A stretch of DNA of 64,000 nucleotides from Candidatus Palauibacter soopunensis (lineage in GTDB: Bacteria; Gemmatimonadota; Gemmatimonadetes; Palauibacterales; Palauibacteraceae). The stretch spans positions 1 to 64,000 of the forward strand of contig NZ_CANPVT010000001.1 of assembly GCF_947581735.1 (NCBI RefSeq). Direction: 5' to 3'. This document shows positions 9,390-21,100 of the stretch, piece after piece. Position 1 is the first letter of the stretch; every line of letters begins with the position of its first letter. The notes under the pieces were generated by a model. The model worked only from the letters and a program-made list of their open reading frames with translations. It was not told where the DNA came from and did no database searches. Position numbers and translations under genes: made by a program.

Positions 9390-9421
9390 CGCCCCCCCGG
9401 GCCGACCGGTTCGGGGGGGCG
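9390..9421 (+). other. Strong GC hairpin between ACP and hydrolase genes
   Basis: GCCCCCCCG at 9391-9399 pairs with CGGGGGGGC at 9412-9420, and one further C-G pair closes the outside. The loop is 12 bases. It ends eight bases before the next ATG and has no T-run, so it is more likely an mRNA-stability or attenuation element than a classical terminator. Confidence 0.4.
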
Positions 9422-9428
9422 GCCTGAC

Positions 9429-10340
9429 ATGACTTCCGGCGCCCTTTGGGAGATACCGGAACCGCATTCCGTGGACGATGTCCGGCACGACGACGGCAGC
9501 GTCACGAGAGTGCGGCGACATGGGAACACCGGCGGCCGCCGTCTGCTCGTGGGCCACGGCAACGGTCTCGCGGTCGACCTGTACTATCCGTTCTGGTCGC
9601 GGTTCCTGGACGACTTCGATGTGTTCGTCTACGACCTGAGAAACCACGGCTGGAACGCCATCGGTCCGCGCGACGAGCACAATGTCCCCAACATGATCCG
9701 GGACCAGGAACAGGTCGTCGAGGCCATCGCGGCCCGTTACGGACCGGCGCCGACGATCGGCGCCTTCCACTCTCTTTCGGCGCTGACGGCGCTCCTCTCG
9801 GATTCGCTCGGCACCGGTCGAACCGGTGAACTCGCCGCCTGGATCCTCTTCGACCCCCCCCTCTTCAAGCCGAGGCTGGGCGAGGCCGAGTTCGACAAGT
9901 CCGCCGACCGGTCGGCGGAACTGGCACGCCGCCGCACGGACCGGTTCGGCAAAGCGTCGGAGTTCTCGGAACTCCTCCATCATCTCGTGCTGTCGCGCGC
10001 GGTGCCGGGGGCCGCGGACCTGATGGCGCGCACGGTGCTCCGCGAATCCGCGGACGGGGAGAGCGTCGAACTTCGGTGTCCCCGCGAATACGAGGCGCAG
10101 ATCTTCGCCTACGCGCGCACCTACGCCTTCCTCGTGGACCTGGGGACCCTTCCCTGTCCGACCAAGGTCATCGGGTCGGATCCCACGATGACGTTCTCGT
10201 ACATGCCGTCGTTCAACCTCAGCCACATCAACACGGTCGACTACGACTTCATACCGGAAGCCACGCATTTCCTGCAGGTGGAGCATCCCGGGGAGTGCGT
10301 CGAACTGATGCGCGACTTCCTCGAGGGCCACGGCCTGTAG
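9429..10340 (+). CDS. Alpha/beta hydrolase with altered nucleophile elbow
   Basis: A 303-residue alpha/beta-hydrolase-fold protein. LLVGHGNGLAVDLYYPFW gives the oxyanion region, and VYDLRNHGWN is the typical strand-4 block. The elbow reads AFHSLSA, so serine is kept but both flanking glycines of GxSxG are replaced. VIGSDPTM and ATHFLQVEHP can supply the acid and histidine. It has no signal peptide. It follows the ACP gene by 62 bases on the same strand and ends tail-to-tail with the permease that trails the polyketide synthase. A thioesterase or chain-release role is an attractive inference, since the synthase has no terminal thioesterase. It is not proven. Confidence 0.75.
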   Translation: MTSGALWEIPEPHSVDDVRHDDGSVTRVRRHGNTGGRRLLVGHGNGLAVDLYYPFWSRFLDDFDVFVYDLRNHGWNAIGPRDEHNVPNMIRDQEQVVEAIAARYGPAPTIGAFHSLSALTALLSDSLGTGRTGELAAWILFDPPLFKPRLGEAEFDKSADRSAELARRRTDRFGKASEFSELLHHLVLSRAVPGAADLMARTVLRESADGESVELRCPREYEAQIFAYARTYAFLVDLGTLPCPTKVIGSDPTMTFSYMPSFNLSHINTVDYDFIPEATHFLQVEHPGECVELMRDFLEGHGL

Positions 10341-10345
10341 GCCCC

Positions 10346-10369
10346 GACGGCCCGCCTCGCGGGACCGTC
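10346..10369. terminator. Possible bidirectional hairpin terminator
   Basis: GACGG-CCCGC pairs with GCGGG-(A)-CCGTC around a CTC loop, ten base pairs with one bulged A. It fills nearly all of the 30-base gap between two converging stop codons. There is no T-run, as is usual in such GC-rich genomes. Confidence 0.45.
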
Positions 10370-10370
10370 G

Positions 10371-12137
10371 CTACTTGCCCCCGCTCCGCGCGGCGGAGAC
10401 CGCGACCCGAACGGTGATGATGTCGGTGTCGTGGTACTGCCGATGGCGCACCGACGAAGCGAGGTGCCGGAGGAGGCGCAGCGACACTTCGCTCTCCGCG
10501 GAGGTCTCCTCCACCTCTCCGCTGAGCAGCGCGAGACGATCCTGGAGGTTCTCGTCCCGCGGGGCGACGACGAATTCGAGCGCCACCTCACCCTTGTCGC
10601 GCTGGGCGGCCATGACGAGTCGCCGCCGGGAGGGGTCGTCTCCGGCCGCCTCCGGCCGGGCCAGCGAGAGGAGCGCCTCCTCGGCGGCGGCGTCCAGGCG
10701 GTCCGCGGCCTCCGCGTCCAGGCCGGCCTTCGCCGCAAAACTCCCGAGAAAGTCCCGGATCCGGGGCAGCGCCGATGGACCCGGCTCCGTTTCGATGCGT
10801 GCCCGGCGGGGTCCGGTCAGGCGCAGGAAAGAGGTCAGCGCGATGGCGGTGAAGCCTCCCGCGTTCATCCCGTTGGCCAGCAGGCCGCCGGCGAATGCGG
10901 ACACCTGGTCGGGGAGGATGAGCCCGTACTGCAGACTGACGCCGGTGAGGAATGCGAGGCCGACGACGATGCCGTTGCGAACATCGAGGCCGCCCTGCAG
11001 GACGATCTTGAGGCCGATCGCGAACAGCATCGCGAGGAGCACGGCCAGGTACGCCGCGAAGACGGGATCCGGGATGGCGAGCACGACCGCAAAGACCTTG
11101 GGAAGGAAGGCGAAGGCGATGAAGGCGGCGCCGGCCGCCAGTCCCACACCGCGCGCCGCGACCCCGGTGAGCTGCGTGAGGGGCACGCTGGTCGTGGTCG
11201 CGCTGCCCGGCACCGTGCCGGCGCACCCGGCCAGAAGGTTGCCCACCCCGTCCACGGCCACCGCGCCCTGCACGGCCCGGAAATCGGTCGCACGACTCGC
11301 GCGCCGCCACGACACCCGCTGGACCGCGACGGCGCTGCTCATCGTCCGGATGGCCGCGATCACGGCCACGAGCAGGAAGGAGGGCAGGAGCGTCCAGAAG
11401 GCCGGCCCGAATTCGAGGTCGAAGCCCGGCGGGCGCGCGCTCGGAAGAGCGATCCACGTCGCGGCCGCTATGCGTTCCACGTCGTACAGGCCGTAGAAGG
11501 CGGCGATCGCGGTACCGACGATCACGCCGATGACCGGGGCCCACAGGCGGAGCGCCCCCGTCCCGCGCAGCGCGAGGCATCCGATCAGGATCAGCGTGAC
11601 GAAGAAGCTGAGCGGAGCGCCCGGCAGCGCGCCGCCATCGGGCCCGGCGGCAAGTAGCCCCGACACGAAGGGCAGCACCGTCACCGGAATCAGCATGATC
11701 ACCGTGCCGGAGACGGATGGGGTCAGGATCCGCTGGAAGAGCGACAGCCGCCAGGAGAGCAGGAGGGGGATGAATGCGGCGACCACGACGAGGGTGGCGA
11801 GCAGCGCCGGACCGCCCTCCGTGAGCGCCATGATGCTGGCCGGGATGAAGGCGCCGGAGGTGCCCATCAGGAGGACGTGTCCGGTGCCGAAGCGCCCCAT
11901 CCGGACCGCCTGCAGCATCGTCGCCAGCCCGCAGACGGTGACGGAAGCGAGCACGGCCCACGACAGGTACGCCTCGCCGACGCCCGCGGCCCGCATCACG
12001 ACCAGCGGGATCAACACGATCGCCGCGATATTGAGGACCGCGAGCTGGAGCCCGACGCCGATCGTCAGGGACGTCGGGGGCTTCTCGCCGGGCTCGTAGC
12101 GGACGCCGGACCCGCCGTCGGCCGCGGTGGCGTTCAA
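10371..12137 (-). CDS. NCS2-like permease with C-terminal GHKL ATPase-like tail
   Basis: A 588-residue two-part protein. Residues about 25-470 hold some 12-14 hydrophobic segments in the pattern of the NCS2 (xanthine/uracil/ascorbate) permeases. It is a divergent member: the TM1 histidine is replaced (GVGLQLAVLN), and the usual NxGxxxxT block reads PGSATTTS. Residues about 475-588 are soluble and resemble RsbW-type HATPase domains. The helix AAAEEALLSLAR stands where the N-box is, and LRLLRHLASSVRHRQY matches the helix and strand after the G-box. The glycines of the G-box are not kept, so ATP binding is doubtful. The start is a TTG whose TTGA overlaps the synthase stop, giving tight coupling. 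The transported substrate is unknown. Confidence 0.75.
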   Translation of the reverse strand: MNATAADGGSGVRYEPGEKPPTSLTIGVGLQLAVLNIAAIVLIPLVVMRAAGVGEAYLSWAVLASVTVCGLATMLQAVRMGRFGTGHVLLMGTSGAFIPASIMALTEGGPALLATLVVVAAFIPLLLSWRLSLFQRILTPSVSGTVIMLIPVTVLPFVSGLLAAGPDGGALPGAPLSFFVTLILIGCLALRGTGALRLWAPVIGVIVGTAIAAFYGLYDVERIAAATWIALPSARPPGFDLEFGPAFWTLLPSFLLVAVIAAIRTMSSAVAVQRVSWRRASRATDFRAVQGAVAVDGVGNLLAGCAGTVPGSATTTSVPLTQLTGVAARGVGLAAGAAFIAFAFLPKVFAVVLAIPDPVFAAYLAVLLAMLFAIGLKIVLQGGLDVRNGIVVGLAFLTGVSLQYGLILPDQVSAFAGGLLANGMNAGGFTAIALTSFLRLTGPRRARIETEPGPSALPRIRDFLGSFAAKAGLDAEAADRLDAAAEEALLSLARPEAAGDDPSRRRLVMAAQRDKGEVALEFVVAPRDENLQDRLALLSGEVEETSAESEVSLRLLRHLASSVRHRQYHDTDIITVRVAVSAARSGGK

Positions 12138-15100
12138 GCCCCGGTCTCGATCCAGTGGCGCCTGCGCTGGAACGGGTAGCCGGGGAGCGCGATCCGGCGT
12201 CTCGTTTCGCCCGCGAACAGCCCCGCGAAGGAGACGGGAAGGCCGGCCTCGTACGCGCTCGCCACGGACTCCGCGAAGGGCGTTTCGACGCCGTCGTCCG
12301 CGTCCGGCCAGTCGGAGAGCGCCGTCGGACCCGCGGACGAAGCCGCCCCGATTTCCACCACGAGGTCCACGCCGAGATCCGCCAGCGCCTCGGAGGCGCG
12401 GCCCGGATCCTCCTGTGTACGCGCCTGCTCGCGCCAGTAGGCTCCATCCGGTGCTCCGGCGGGGTCCATCCTGCGACCCGTCACCTGGCTGACGATCGCC
12501 ACGGAAGGCGCGGAAAACTCCATCTCCTTCGCCGCGGCCTCCAGGTCGTCGAGGGGATCGTGTGCGGAATCCCCCGCCTCGCCATCGGGCACGGCGGCTG
12601 CCAGACGCTGTTTCGGCCGGGCCATGGCGGCCCCTCTCGCCGCGGCGAGCCGCAACCCGTCGTCCAGGCTGAAGACGCCGGCCGCCCAGGCCGCCGCCAG
12701 TTCGCCGACGCCGTGGCCCGCCACCGCGCCGGGTCGGATGCCCACGCTCGCCCAGAGCGCCGCGAGCGCGCAGGCCAGGGCGTACGCGGCCGGCTGCGCC
12801 CACTCGGGGTCCCGCGGCGTCCCCGGCGCCCCGGCCCGACCGAACATCGCGTCGAGGAGCGACGCCCCGTCCCGTTCTTCCTTCAGCACTGCGTCGCAGC
12901 GATCGAGGATGGCGCGGACGACCGGCTCCCGATCGTACAGATCGGCGCCCGAGCCGTCCCGTGCGTTCTCTTCTCCGGCGAAGACGAAGGCCACCTTCGG
13001 AGCGGTGACCGGTCCGGCATCGCGGCGCCATTCGTCGTCGACCGCCTGCTCCGCGAGGACGTTCAGCCCCTCGCGAAGCGACGTCGCGTCGCGGAACACG
13101 AGGCCGGCCCGGTGGGCGAGGTGAGTCCGGCCGACACCCGCCGTCCATGCCATGTCCGCGAGCACCGAGTCTCCGGCGCCATCCTCCTCCGGCGTCTCCC
13201 CGCCGTGCCCCTCCAGCCACTCGATGTACAGCCCCGCCAGCTCCTTCAACGCGCGGGGCGACTTCGCGGAGAGAGGCAGGACGCGGGCCTCCCGGGGAGC
13301 GGCGGCGGCGAGCGGCGGCGAACCCGCCGACTCGGGCACGGCGACCGGAACGGCGACCGCCGGACCCGCGGGCATGCGGGCGCCGTTCAGGCTGGCAGCG
13401 CGGTCCGGCCCACCGTTCCCCTCGACGACGACGTGCGCGTTCGTCCCCGAAATCCCGAACGAACTCACGCCCGCCCGGGGCGGCCGGTCGCCGTTTGCCG
13501 GCCACGCCACGGCCTCGTCGGTGACCCGCACCGGGAGGTCCTCCCAGGCCAGATGGGGGTTCGGGTTGTGGAAGTGGAGCTGCTTCGGTATCCGGCCCTC
13601 GTTCATGGCCAGGACGGCCTTGATGAGGCTCGCGATCCCGGCCGCGCACTCGAGGTGGCCGATGTTCGTCTTCACCGAACCGATGAGGAGAGGCCGCTCC
13701 TCGTCGCGTCCCCGGCCGTAGACGGCGGCGGCCGCCTGCACCTCGATCGGGTCGCCGAGATCGGACCCCACCCCGTTCGCCTCTAGGTAGTCCACCGACG
13801 CCGGCGGGACGCCCGCCTGGGCGAGCGCCCTCTCGATCACGCGTTCCTGGGCCGGCCCGTTGGGGACCGTGAGCCCCGCGCTCGTTCCGTTCTGGTTGAC
13901 CGCGGATCCGCGGATCACGCCCCAGATCCGGTCGCCGTCCGCCTTCGCATCGGCGTGCCGCTTGAGAACGACCATCCCGCAGCCCTCGCCGCGCACGAAC
14001 CCGTCCGCCGCCGCATCGAAGGTGTGGCAGAATCCGCTCGCCGAGAGCAGCCCGACCTCCTTCATGAACGTGGCCGTCTCGGGCCACAGGATCGCGTTGA
14101 CGCCTCCGACGAGGGCCAGTTCCACTTCTCCCTGCCGGACCGCGGCGGCGGCCTGGTGGACGGCCACGAGCGAGGAAGCGCACGCCATGTCGAGCGGGAC
14201 CGCGGGACCGGTGAGACCGAGCGCGAAGGAGATCCGGCCCGCGGTCACGCTCATCGTCGTCCCCAGGTACCCGTGCCCGTGGCCCATGGCCGCGGCGAGA
14301 TCCCGGTAGTCTCCCGTGGTGACTCCGGCGTAGACCCCCGTATTCGTGCCCTTCAACTGCGCCGAATCCAGGCCCGCATCCTCCAGCGCGTGCCACGTCG
14401 TTTCGAGCAGGAGGCGCTGGCGGGGGTCCATCATGCGCGCCTCGATCGGGGTGATCCCGAAGAAGCGCGCGTCGAACTTGTCGATGTCCTCGAGGAAGGC
14501 GCCGCGGCGCGCGTCGTGATCCTCCGAGGCGGGATCTCCGGCCACGCCGTTCCAGGGGCCCGCGTCCCGGCGCCCGTCCGTGACCGCATCCGTCCCGGCT
14601 TCGAGCTGGCGCCAGAAGGCGGCGAGGTCCGGCGCGCCGGGGAAACGGCACGCCATGCCGACGATCGCGACGCCGTCGTCCTCGTCCCGGGCCGGGTCGC
14701 CCTCGGAAGGCTGGGCCCGAACCTCGGCCGCGGGCTCCGGCACGGGCGCCGCGGCCGGGGCCGGCGCGTCGCCTCCTTCCCCGAGTTCCTCGGCCAGATG
14801 CGCGGCGAGTTCGGCGATGTTCGGATAGTCGAACACGAGCGTATTCGGGGCCGTGTACGTCCCGGCGAACGCCCGGTTCAGCCGGTTGCGCAACTCCACG
14901 GCCATCAGCGAGTCCATCCCGAGATCGAAGAACCCCACCGTGGGGGCCGGAGCCGACGACAGGCGCAGGACGGCCTGCACTTCTCCCTGCACGAAGGACA
15001 CCAGGAGGTCCTCGCGCTCCGCCGCCAGCGACCCCCGAAGCCGGGTGAGGACGTCCTCGGAGCAAGCGTCGTCGCCCGCCCTGGCATCGGACACGGCGGA

Positions 15101-18100
15101 AAGGAGATCCTCGAGCATGGGCGGGGGATCTTCGACCGCCTCCTCGAACACGTCCCAGTCCATCGACATGACGACGGACGTGGTGGCGTCCTGCCGCACG
15201 AGCCGGTCGAACGCCCGCATGCCCTGCTGCGGCGTGAACCAGCGGCCTCCGAGCGCCGACCGCTGCCGGTCGATCCGGTCGCGCTGTTCCGCTGCCTCGC
15301 CGATGTCCGACCAGGCGCCCCACGCGATGGCCTGTCCCGGGAGTCCCAGTGCGCGGCGGTGGCCGGCGAGCTGGTCCAGGAAGGCGTTGGCCGAGGCGTG
15401 GTTCGTCTGGCCCGGGTTGCCCATGACGCCGACCCGGCTCGAGAAGAGCGTGAAGAAGTCGAGGTCGCGGTCCACCGTGGCGCGGTGCAGGTGCCAAGCG
15501 CCGAGGATCTTGGGCCACAGCACCCTCTCGAACCGCTCCCAGCTCTGATTGGGGAGCGCGCCGTCCGACAGCACGCCCACGCTGTGGATCACGCCTCCGA
15601 GCGGCGGCAGATCGCGCTCGATGCGCTCGAGCATCCCGTCGATGGCCCCCTGGTCGGTCATGTCGGCCAATTCGACCTGGATCGTCGCGCCGCGTTGCCG
15701 GAGCGCGCGGATCGTTCCTCGGCTTCGGGGTCCGGGTCCCGTCGTCCGTTCAGCACGACCGCTCCGGCGCCCCGTTCGGCGAGCCAGTCGGCCACGGCGA
15801 TCCCGATCCCGCCCAGGCCGCCCGTCACCAGGTAGCTCCGATCCGCGCGCAACGCGCCCCGCACGAGCGGAGGCGTCGTCACGACGATCTTCCCCAGGTG
15901 GCGGGCCGAGCGCATGAACGACAGTGCGGCGCCCGCTTCGGCCAGCGGCCACCGGCTGTGGATGATCGGCTCGAGTTCTCCGGCCGAGACGCGGGCCATC
16001 AAGTCCCGCAGGATCCGCCCCGCCCATGCGGGGTCCGTCTTCTTGACCACGTCCAGTTCGAGGATCCAGTAGCCCACGTCCGGACGCACGGCCGCCATCT
16101 CCTCTTCGGTGAGGATGTCGCGCCGGGCCATCTCGACGAAGCGGCCCCCCTGCCGGAGACAGGCGAGGCTCGCGTCGATGAAGCCCTCGCTCGTGAGGCT
16201 GTTCAGGACCACGTCCACGCCCTCGCCGCCCGTCGCCTCGAGGATCTCCTCCCCGAAGTCCGTCGTGCGGCTGTCGAACACATGCTCGACGCCGAGCGAA
16301 CGCAGATACGCCTGTTTCGGGGCGCTGGCCGTGGCGAAGACCTCCGCGCCGGCCGCCTGCACGAGCTGGATCGCGGCCAGTCCGACACCGCCCGCGCCCG
16401 CGTGCACGAGCACCCGTTCGCCCGCTTCCAGCCCGGACAGTTCGAAGGGCAGCGCCGCCGACACGAACGCGCTCGGCACCGTCGCCAGGCCGCTGACGGA
16501 GAAGCCTTCCGGCGCGGGAGCGACGAGTTCCTCGTGCGTGATCATCTGGGGCGCGAAGGCGCCGAACCCCAACCCCACGACGTGATCGCCGACCGCCACG
16601 GAGGACACGTCGGAACCCACCTCGAGGATGTGGCCGCACATTTCCCGCCCCAGCAGCCCCTCCTCGATGAAGCCGAGCGACCGGAACACGTCCCAGAAGT
16701 TGAGGCCGGAGGCCTCGACCGCCACGCGGACTTCAAGCGGTTCCAGCGGCCGCGCGGTCAGGGGCTGTACGTGCGGCCGGTCGAACACGCCCCCTGTGTC
16801 CGGTGCCAGCACCCATTCCGTCTCCTCCGGGAACTCGAGGCGCTCGGGGCCCGAGTCCATCCGCACGAGACGCGCCACCCGACGGCTTCCGCGGCGGTAC
16901 GCGATGTGGTTCTCGGGATCGGGGTAGAGGAATTCGTTCACGAGATCCGGTTCCGGCGCCATCGAGCCGGGATCCAGATCGAGCATCCGTGCCTGCAGGT
17001 GCGCCGCTTCCCGGGCCACGCCCTTGCCGAACCCCCACACGGCGGCCCCGGCGAGTTCCCCGCCCCGCTCCCGCTCGAGGATCTGCGCCCCGCGCGTGAT
17101 GAACCACACGCCCTTCTCGGGGGTGAGGTCCGAATCGCCCACGCCCTGCACGAGCGCGAGCGCGCTCGCCACCGCGCCCTCGATGTCCGCCGCCATTTCA
17201 TCGGTCGAGGCGCGCTCCCCGTGGCCATCCAGCGCCGCGAGATGCACGGCGCCGTGGAACGGGACATCCTCGGGCAGACTCTCGATCAGCGACCGCCACG
17301 CCTCGCGGTCGCCGGCACTCTTTCCGTCCGCCACGACGACGGTCTGGTTCCGCGCCCTCATCTCGGCGGCCAGCCGCTCCGCCACGCCGCCAGCGTCCGC
17401 CGCAAGCACCCACGCGCCCGCGGGCTCCGCCACCTTCGCCGGGCCCTGCGCCACGATCACGCCCTTGTCGAGCTGCATGTCGGGATCGGACTCGTCGACG
17501 CCGAGGACTTTCACCGCCTCGAAGCCCGCGTCGCCGAGGGCCTGCCGCCACACGCCGGGGCCGGCCAGCGCGTGGTGCGGACGGTAGTCGTCGGCGAAGC
17601 GCCACCAGCCGTCGAGCTGCCCGAACGTGAGGTCCATCCAGCCCAGGCCGGTGAGGTTCTCGAGCGCGACCAGCTGCCCGGACGGCGCCATGAGGTCGCG
17701 GCAGTGTCCGAGCGTCTCCTCCAGGTATCGCGTCGCGTGCAGCACGTTCGAGGCGATCATGAGGTCGTAGCCGTGGGCGTCGAAGCCCTGGGCGATGGGG
17801 TCCTTCTCGATATCCAGCGGACGGTATTCGATGCACCCGCCGCCGTCGCCGAAGCGCGCCTCGGCCTCCGCGAAGAAACCGGCGGAGATGTCGGTGTACA
17901 CGTACTCGAACCGCCCCGCCGGAAGCTCGGGCAGGACCGACGCGGTCGCCGACCCCGTCCCCGCTCCGACCTCGATCACCCGCAGCCGCCGGCCGTCGGG
18001 GAGCGCGGCCACCAGGGCCCGCACCGCCTCCGCCAGCAGTTCGTTCGCCGCGCGCGCGACGGGCGCCTTGAGGTACAGATCCGCGGCTGTCGGCTCCCCG

Positions 18101-21100
18101 CTGCTGAACAGGAGCGTGAGGGGATCCGCCTCGCCCCGGAGCGCGTCGGCGAGCGCCTCGCCGGAGCGCCGGAAGAGGCCGACCTCCGTGAGACCGTGCG
18201 CATAGCGGCCGGCCATCCCGGTCGCGAACTCGTCGAGATCCCGCGGCAGCTGTTCCGGCAACGGATCGTCCGGCCCCACGAGGATGTGGAAGCCGTCGGC
18301 CGTTTCCTCCGCTACCCCGGACCAGGCGAGCATCTCGAACATGCGGCGGAAGAGGCGCCCGTGTTCCGGGAGCACGTCCAGCTCCTGCCGGAGTCCCTCG
18401 GGGTCCACCGCCTCCCCGGCCTTCCTCCGCCAGCCCAGCTCCTCGAGGGTCGCCAGCGCGCGGGCATGCGACCAGCGCTCGAGGTCCGCCAGCATGGCGT
18501 TCCGGTCGTCCGGATCGACCCCGGCGTCGGTCAGGTAGCCGGCGAACAACTGTGCGTTCTCCGCGATGGCGGCGGGGCTCGGGAAGAAATCCGCGGGAGC
18601 GATGCCCAGCGGGAGTTCGCGCTCGCGCCATGCGACCTCGTACAGCAGGTCCTTGATCCCCTCGACCGCCGCGAGCATGGCCTGCCGCGTGGCCCGCTTC
18701 ACCGTGTAGCCGCTCAGCCGGCCGAGCGGCGCGCCGTCCGGGTCGTAGATGCGCAACTCGCCGCTCAGCACCTCCGCGGGCTCGCCCCCTTCGGACTCCG
18801 CGGCGCGCGACGCTTCGCTCAGGCGCACATGGCACACCACCCGGTCGGGCAGCCGCCCGGCCAGCCACAGCCGTTCCCAGCCGAACGGGAGATACGTGGC
18901 GCCGCCTTCCGACCCCGCCACGTTGCGGGCCACGCCGACGGCCTGGAAGCAGCCGTCCAGCACGAGCGGATGCACGTCCAGCCCGTGTCCCGCCATGGCT
19001 CTCGGCAGCGACACCTCGGCCACCGCCTCCCCCGGGCCGGACCAGGCTCGCTCCAGCGTGCGGAAGGACGGACCGAGATCGACCCCCGTGCTCGCGCGGT
19101 GCCGGTAGTACTCCGCCGGGTCCACGGGCGAGAGATCGGCCCTCAGGCTCTCCAGGTCGATGCGGGCGCTGTCTTCGGGGTCGGGAACGCCGGCCGCGAG
19201 ATGGCCCTCCACGTGGACCGTCCAGACGCCTTCGCTCCCCCGGCTGAAGATCTGGACGCCGCGCGGCGCCGACGGGTCGCGGGCGTCGAGCACGACCTGC
19301 AGCGTCCGCCCCGCCGCATCCGTTTCGTCCTCGTCCTCATCGAAGACGAGCGGGTTGTGCAGCTGCATCTCCTCCACGACCACCGACCCGCCCTCCTCGA
19401 GGAGGGAGGCGGCGATCGTCATGGCCCCGTACAGCGCGCCGGGCGCCACGACGCGGCCGAACACCCGATGGTCGTCCATCCAGGCCGGATCCGAGGGGAA
19501 CACATCCGTCTCGAAGGTGATCTCGCCGCGGGCGGACTCGTGGCGGGCGCCCAGCAGCGGGTGGCCCGCGCTTCCACGACGGCGTTTCGGCGGCGCGAGC
19601 CAGTGGCGGACGCGCTGGAACGGGTAGCTGGGGAGCGAGATCCGTCTCCGCGTCTCCCCGGCGAAGAGTCCGGCGAAGCGAATCGGGAAACCTGCCTCGT
19701 ACGCCGCGGCGACCGCCTCCACGAAACTGTCCGCGCCCTCGGCCCCGGGCGCATCGGCGGGCGGCGCGTTGACGCTCGACAGGACCGCCGGAGCCGGCGT
19801 CTGCGGCGACTCCGGCCAGGCGGAGGCCGCCATCGGGGCCAGCAGCGATCGAGGACCGATCTCCAGCACAAGGTCGACGCCGAGGTCCGCCAACGTCCCG
19901 ACACCCTGGGCGAAGGCCACCGGCTCGCGCGCGTGCCGCCGCCAGTAGGCCCCGTCCAGCGTCTGCCCGGCCTCCACCGCCCGGCCCGTGAGGTTGCTGA
20001 CGACGGTGAGGGACGGCGCCTCGATCGCTGCCCCGTCGAGCGACGCCGCGAGTTCGTCCAGGATGGGATCGACGAGGGCGCTGTGGAACGCCCGCTTCGT
20101 GTTCAGACGCCGGACCCGGACGCCCTCCGCCTCGAATCGCTTCGAGATGGCTTCGATGTCGGCAACCGGGCCGGAGACCACCTGATGACCGCCGTTGTAG
20201 CCCGAGATACTCAGCCCGACGCCGGACGCCTCCGCGTTCACGGCCTCGACCGTCGACGCTACCTGCTCGGGCGACGCGAACACCGCGGCCATGCCGCCCT
20301 CCGCCATGCGCGACATCAGCGCCCCGCGCGCCGCGGCGAAACGCATCCCGTCCTCGAGGGAGAACACGCCCGCAGCCTGCGACGCCGCGAGTTCGCCGAT
20401 GCTGTGCCCGATCACCACGTCGGGGCGGACGCCGAGACTTGCCCACAGCGCCGTCAGCGCGCACTCCAGCGCGTAGAGCGCGGGCTGCTCCCACGCCGTG
20501 TCCCCGAGATCCCCGGTCCCGCCCGGCCGGCCGAACATCACGTCGAGCAGCGAAGCGCCTCTCTCTTCGACGAAGACCGCCTCACAGCGGTCCAGGACGG
20601 CCCGCGCCACCGGCTCGCTTTCGTAGAGCGCCGCTCCCATGCCGGCCCACTGGCTCCCCTGCCCCGTGTAGGCGAAGGCCACCCGGGCCGGCGCTCCCGC
20701 CGGAGCACCCCGATCCAGCGAGGCCAGCGCGACAAGCCGCTCCCGCAGCGACGCAGCGTCGCGGAAGACGACGCCCGCGCGGTGGTCGAAGTGGCTCCGT
20801 CCCACACCGGCCGTCCACGCCATGTCCGAGAGGAGCCGGCCCGAGGCGCCGTCCCCGGACGAAGATTCCTCGGCGTGCTCGTCCAGCCACGACACGTACC
20901 GTCCGGCGAGGTCGCGGAGCGCGTCCCCGGATTTGCCCGACAGTGGAAGCAGGCGCGCCGCGCGCGGGCCGATGCCCTCCGGCACGGGCACGTCCGCCAC
21001 CGCCTCCGACATGGAAACCGCCACCGGCACCCCGGCGCCCGCGACCCAGCCCCCATCGGCCCGGGCTTCGTCCGCGGCCTCGTCCGGGACGCGGTATTCC

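Noticed and set aside
9390-9421. The GC hairpin as an ordinary rho-independent terminator of the ACP gene.
   Set aside because: There is no T-run, and the stem ends eight bases from the next start codon, so the element was listed as a hairpin only.
12138-15518. Upstream extension of the permease reading frame by more than a thousand codons.
   Set aside because: The extension is Gly/Arg-rich and overlaps the PKS in another frame. The TTG at 12137, overlapping the PKS stop, is the sensible start.
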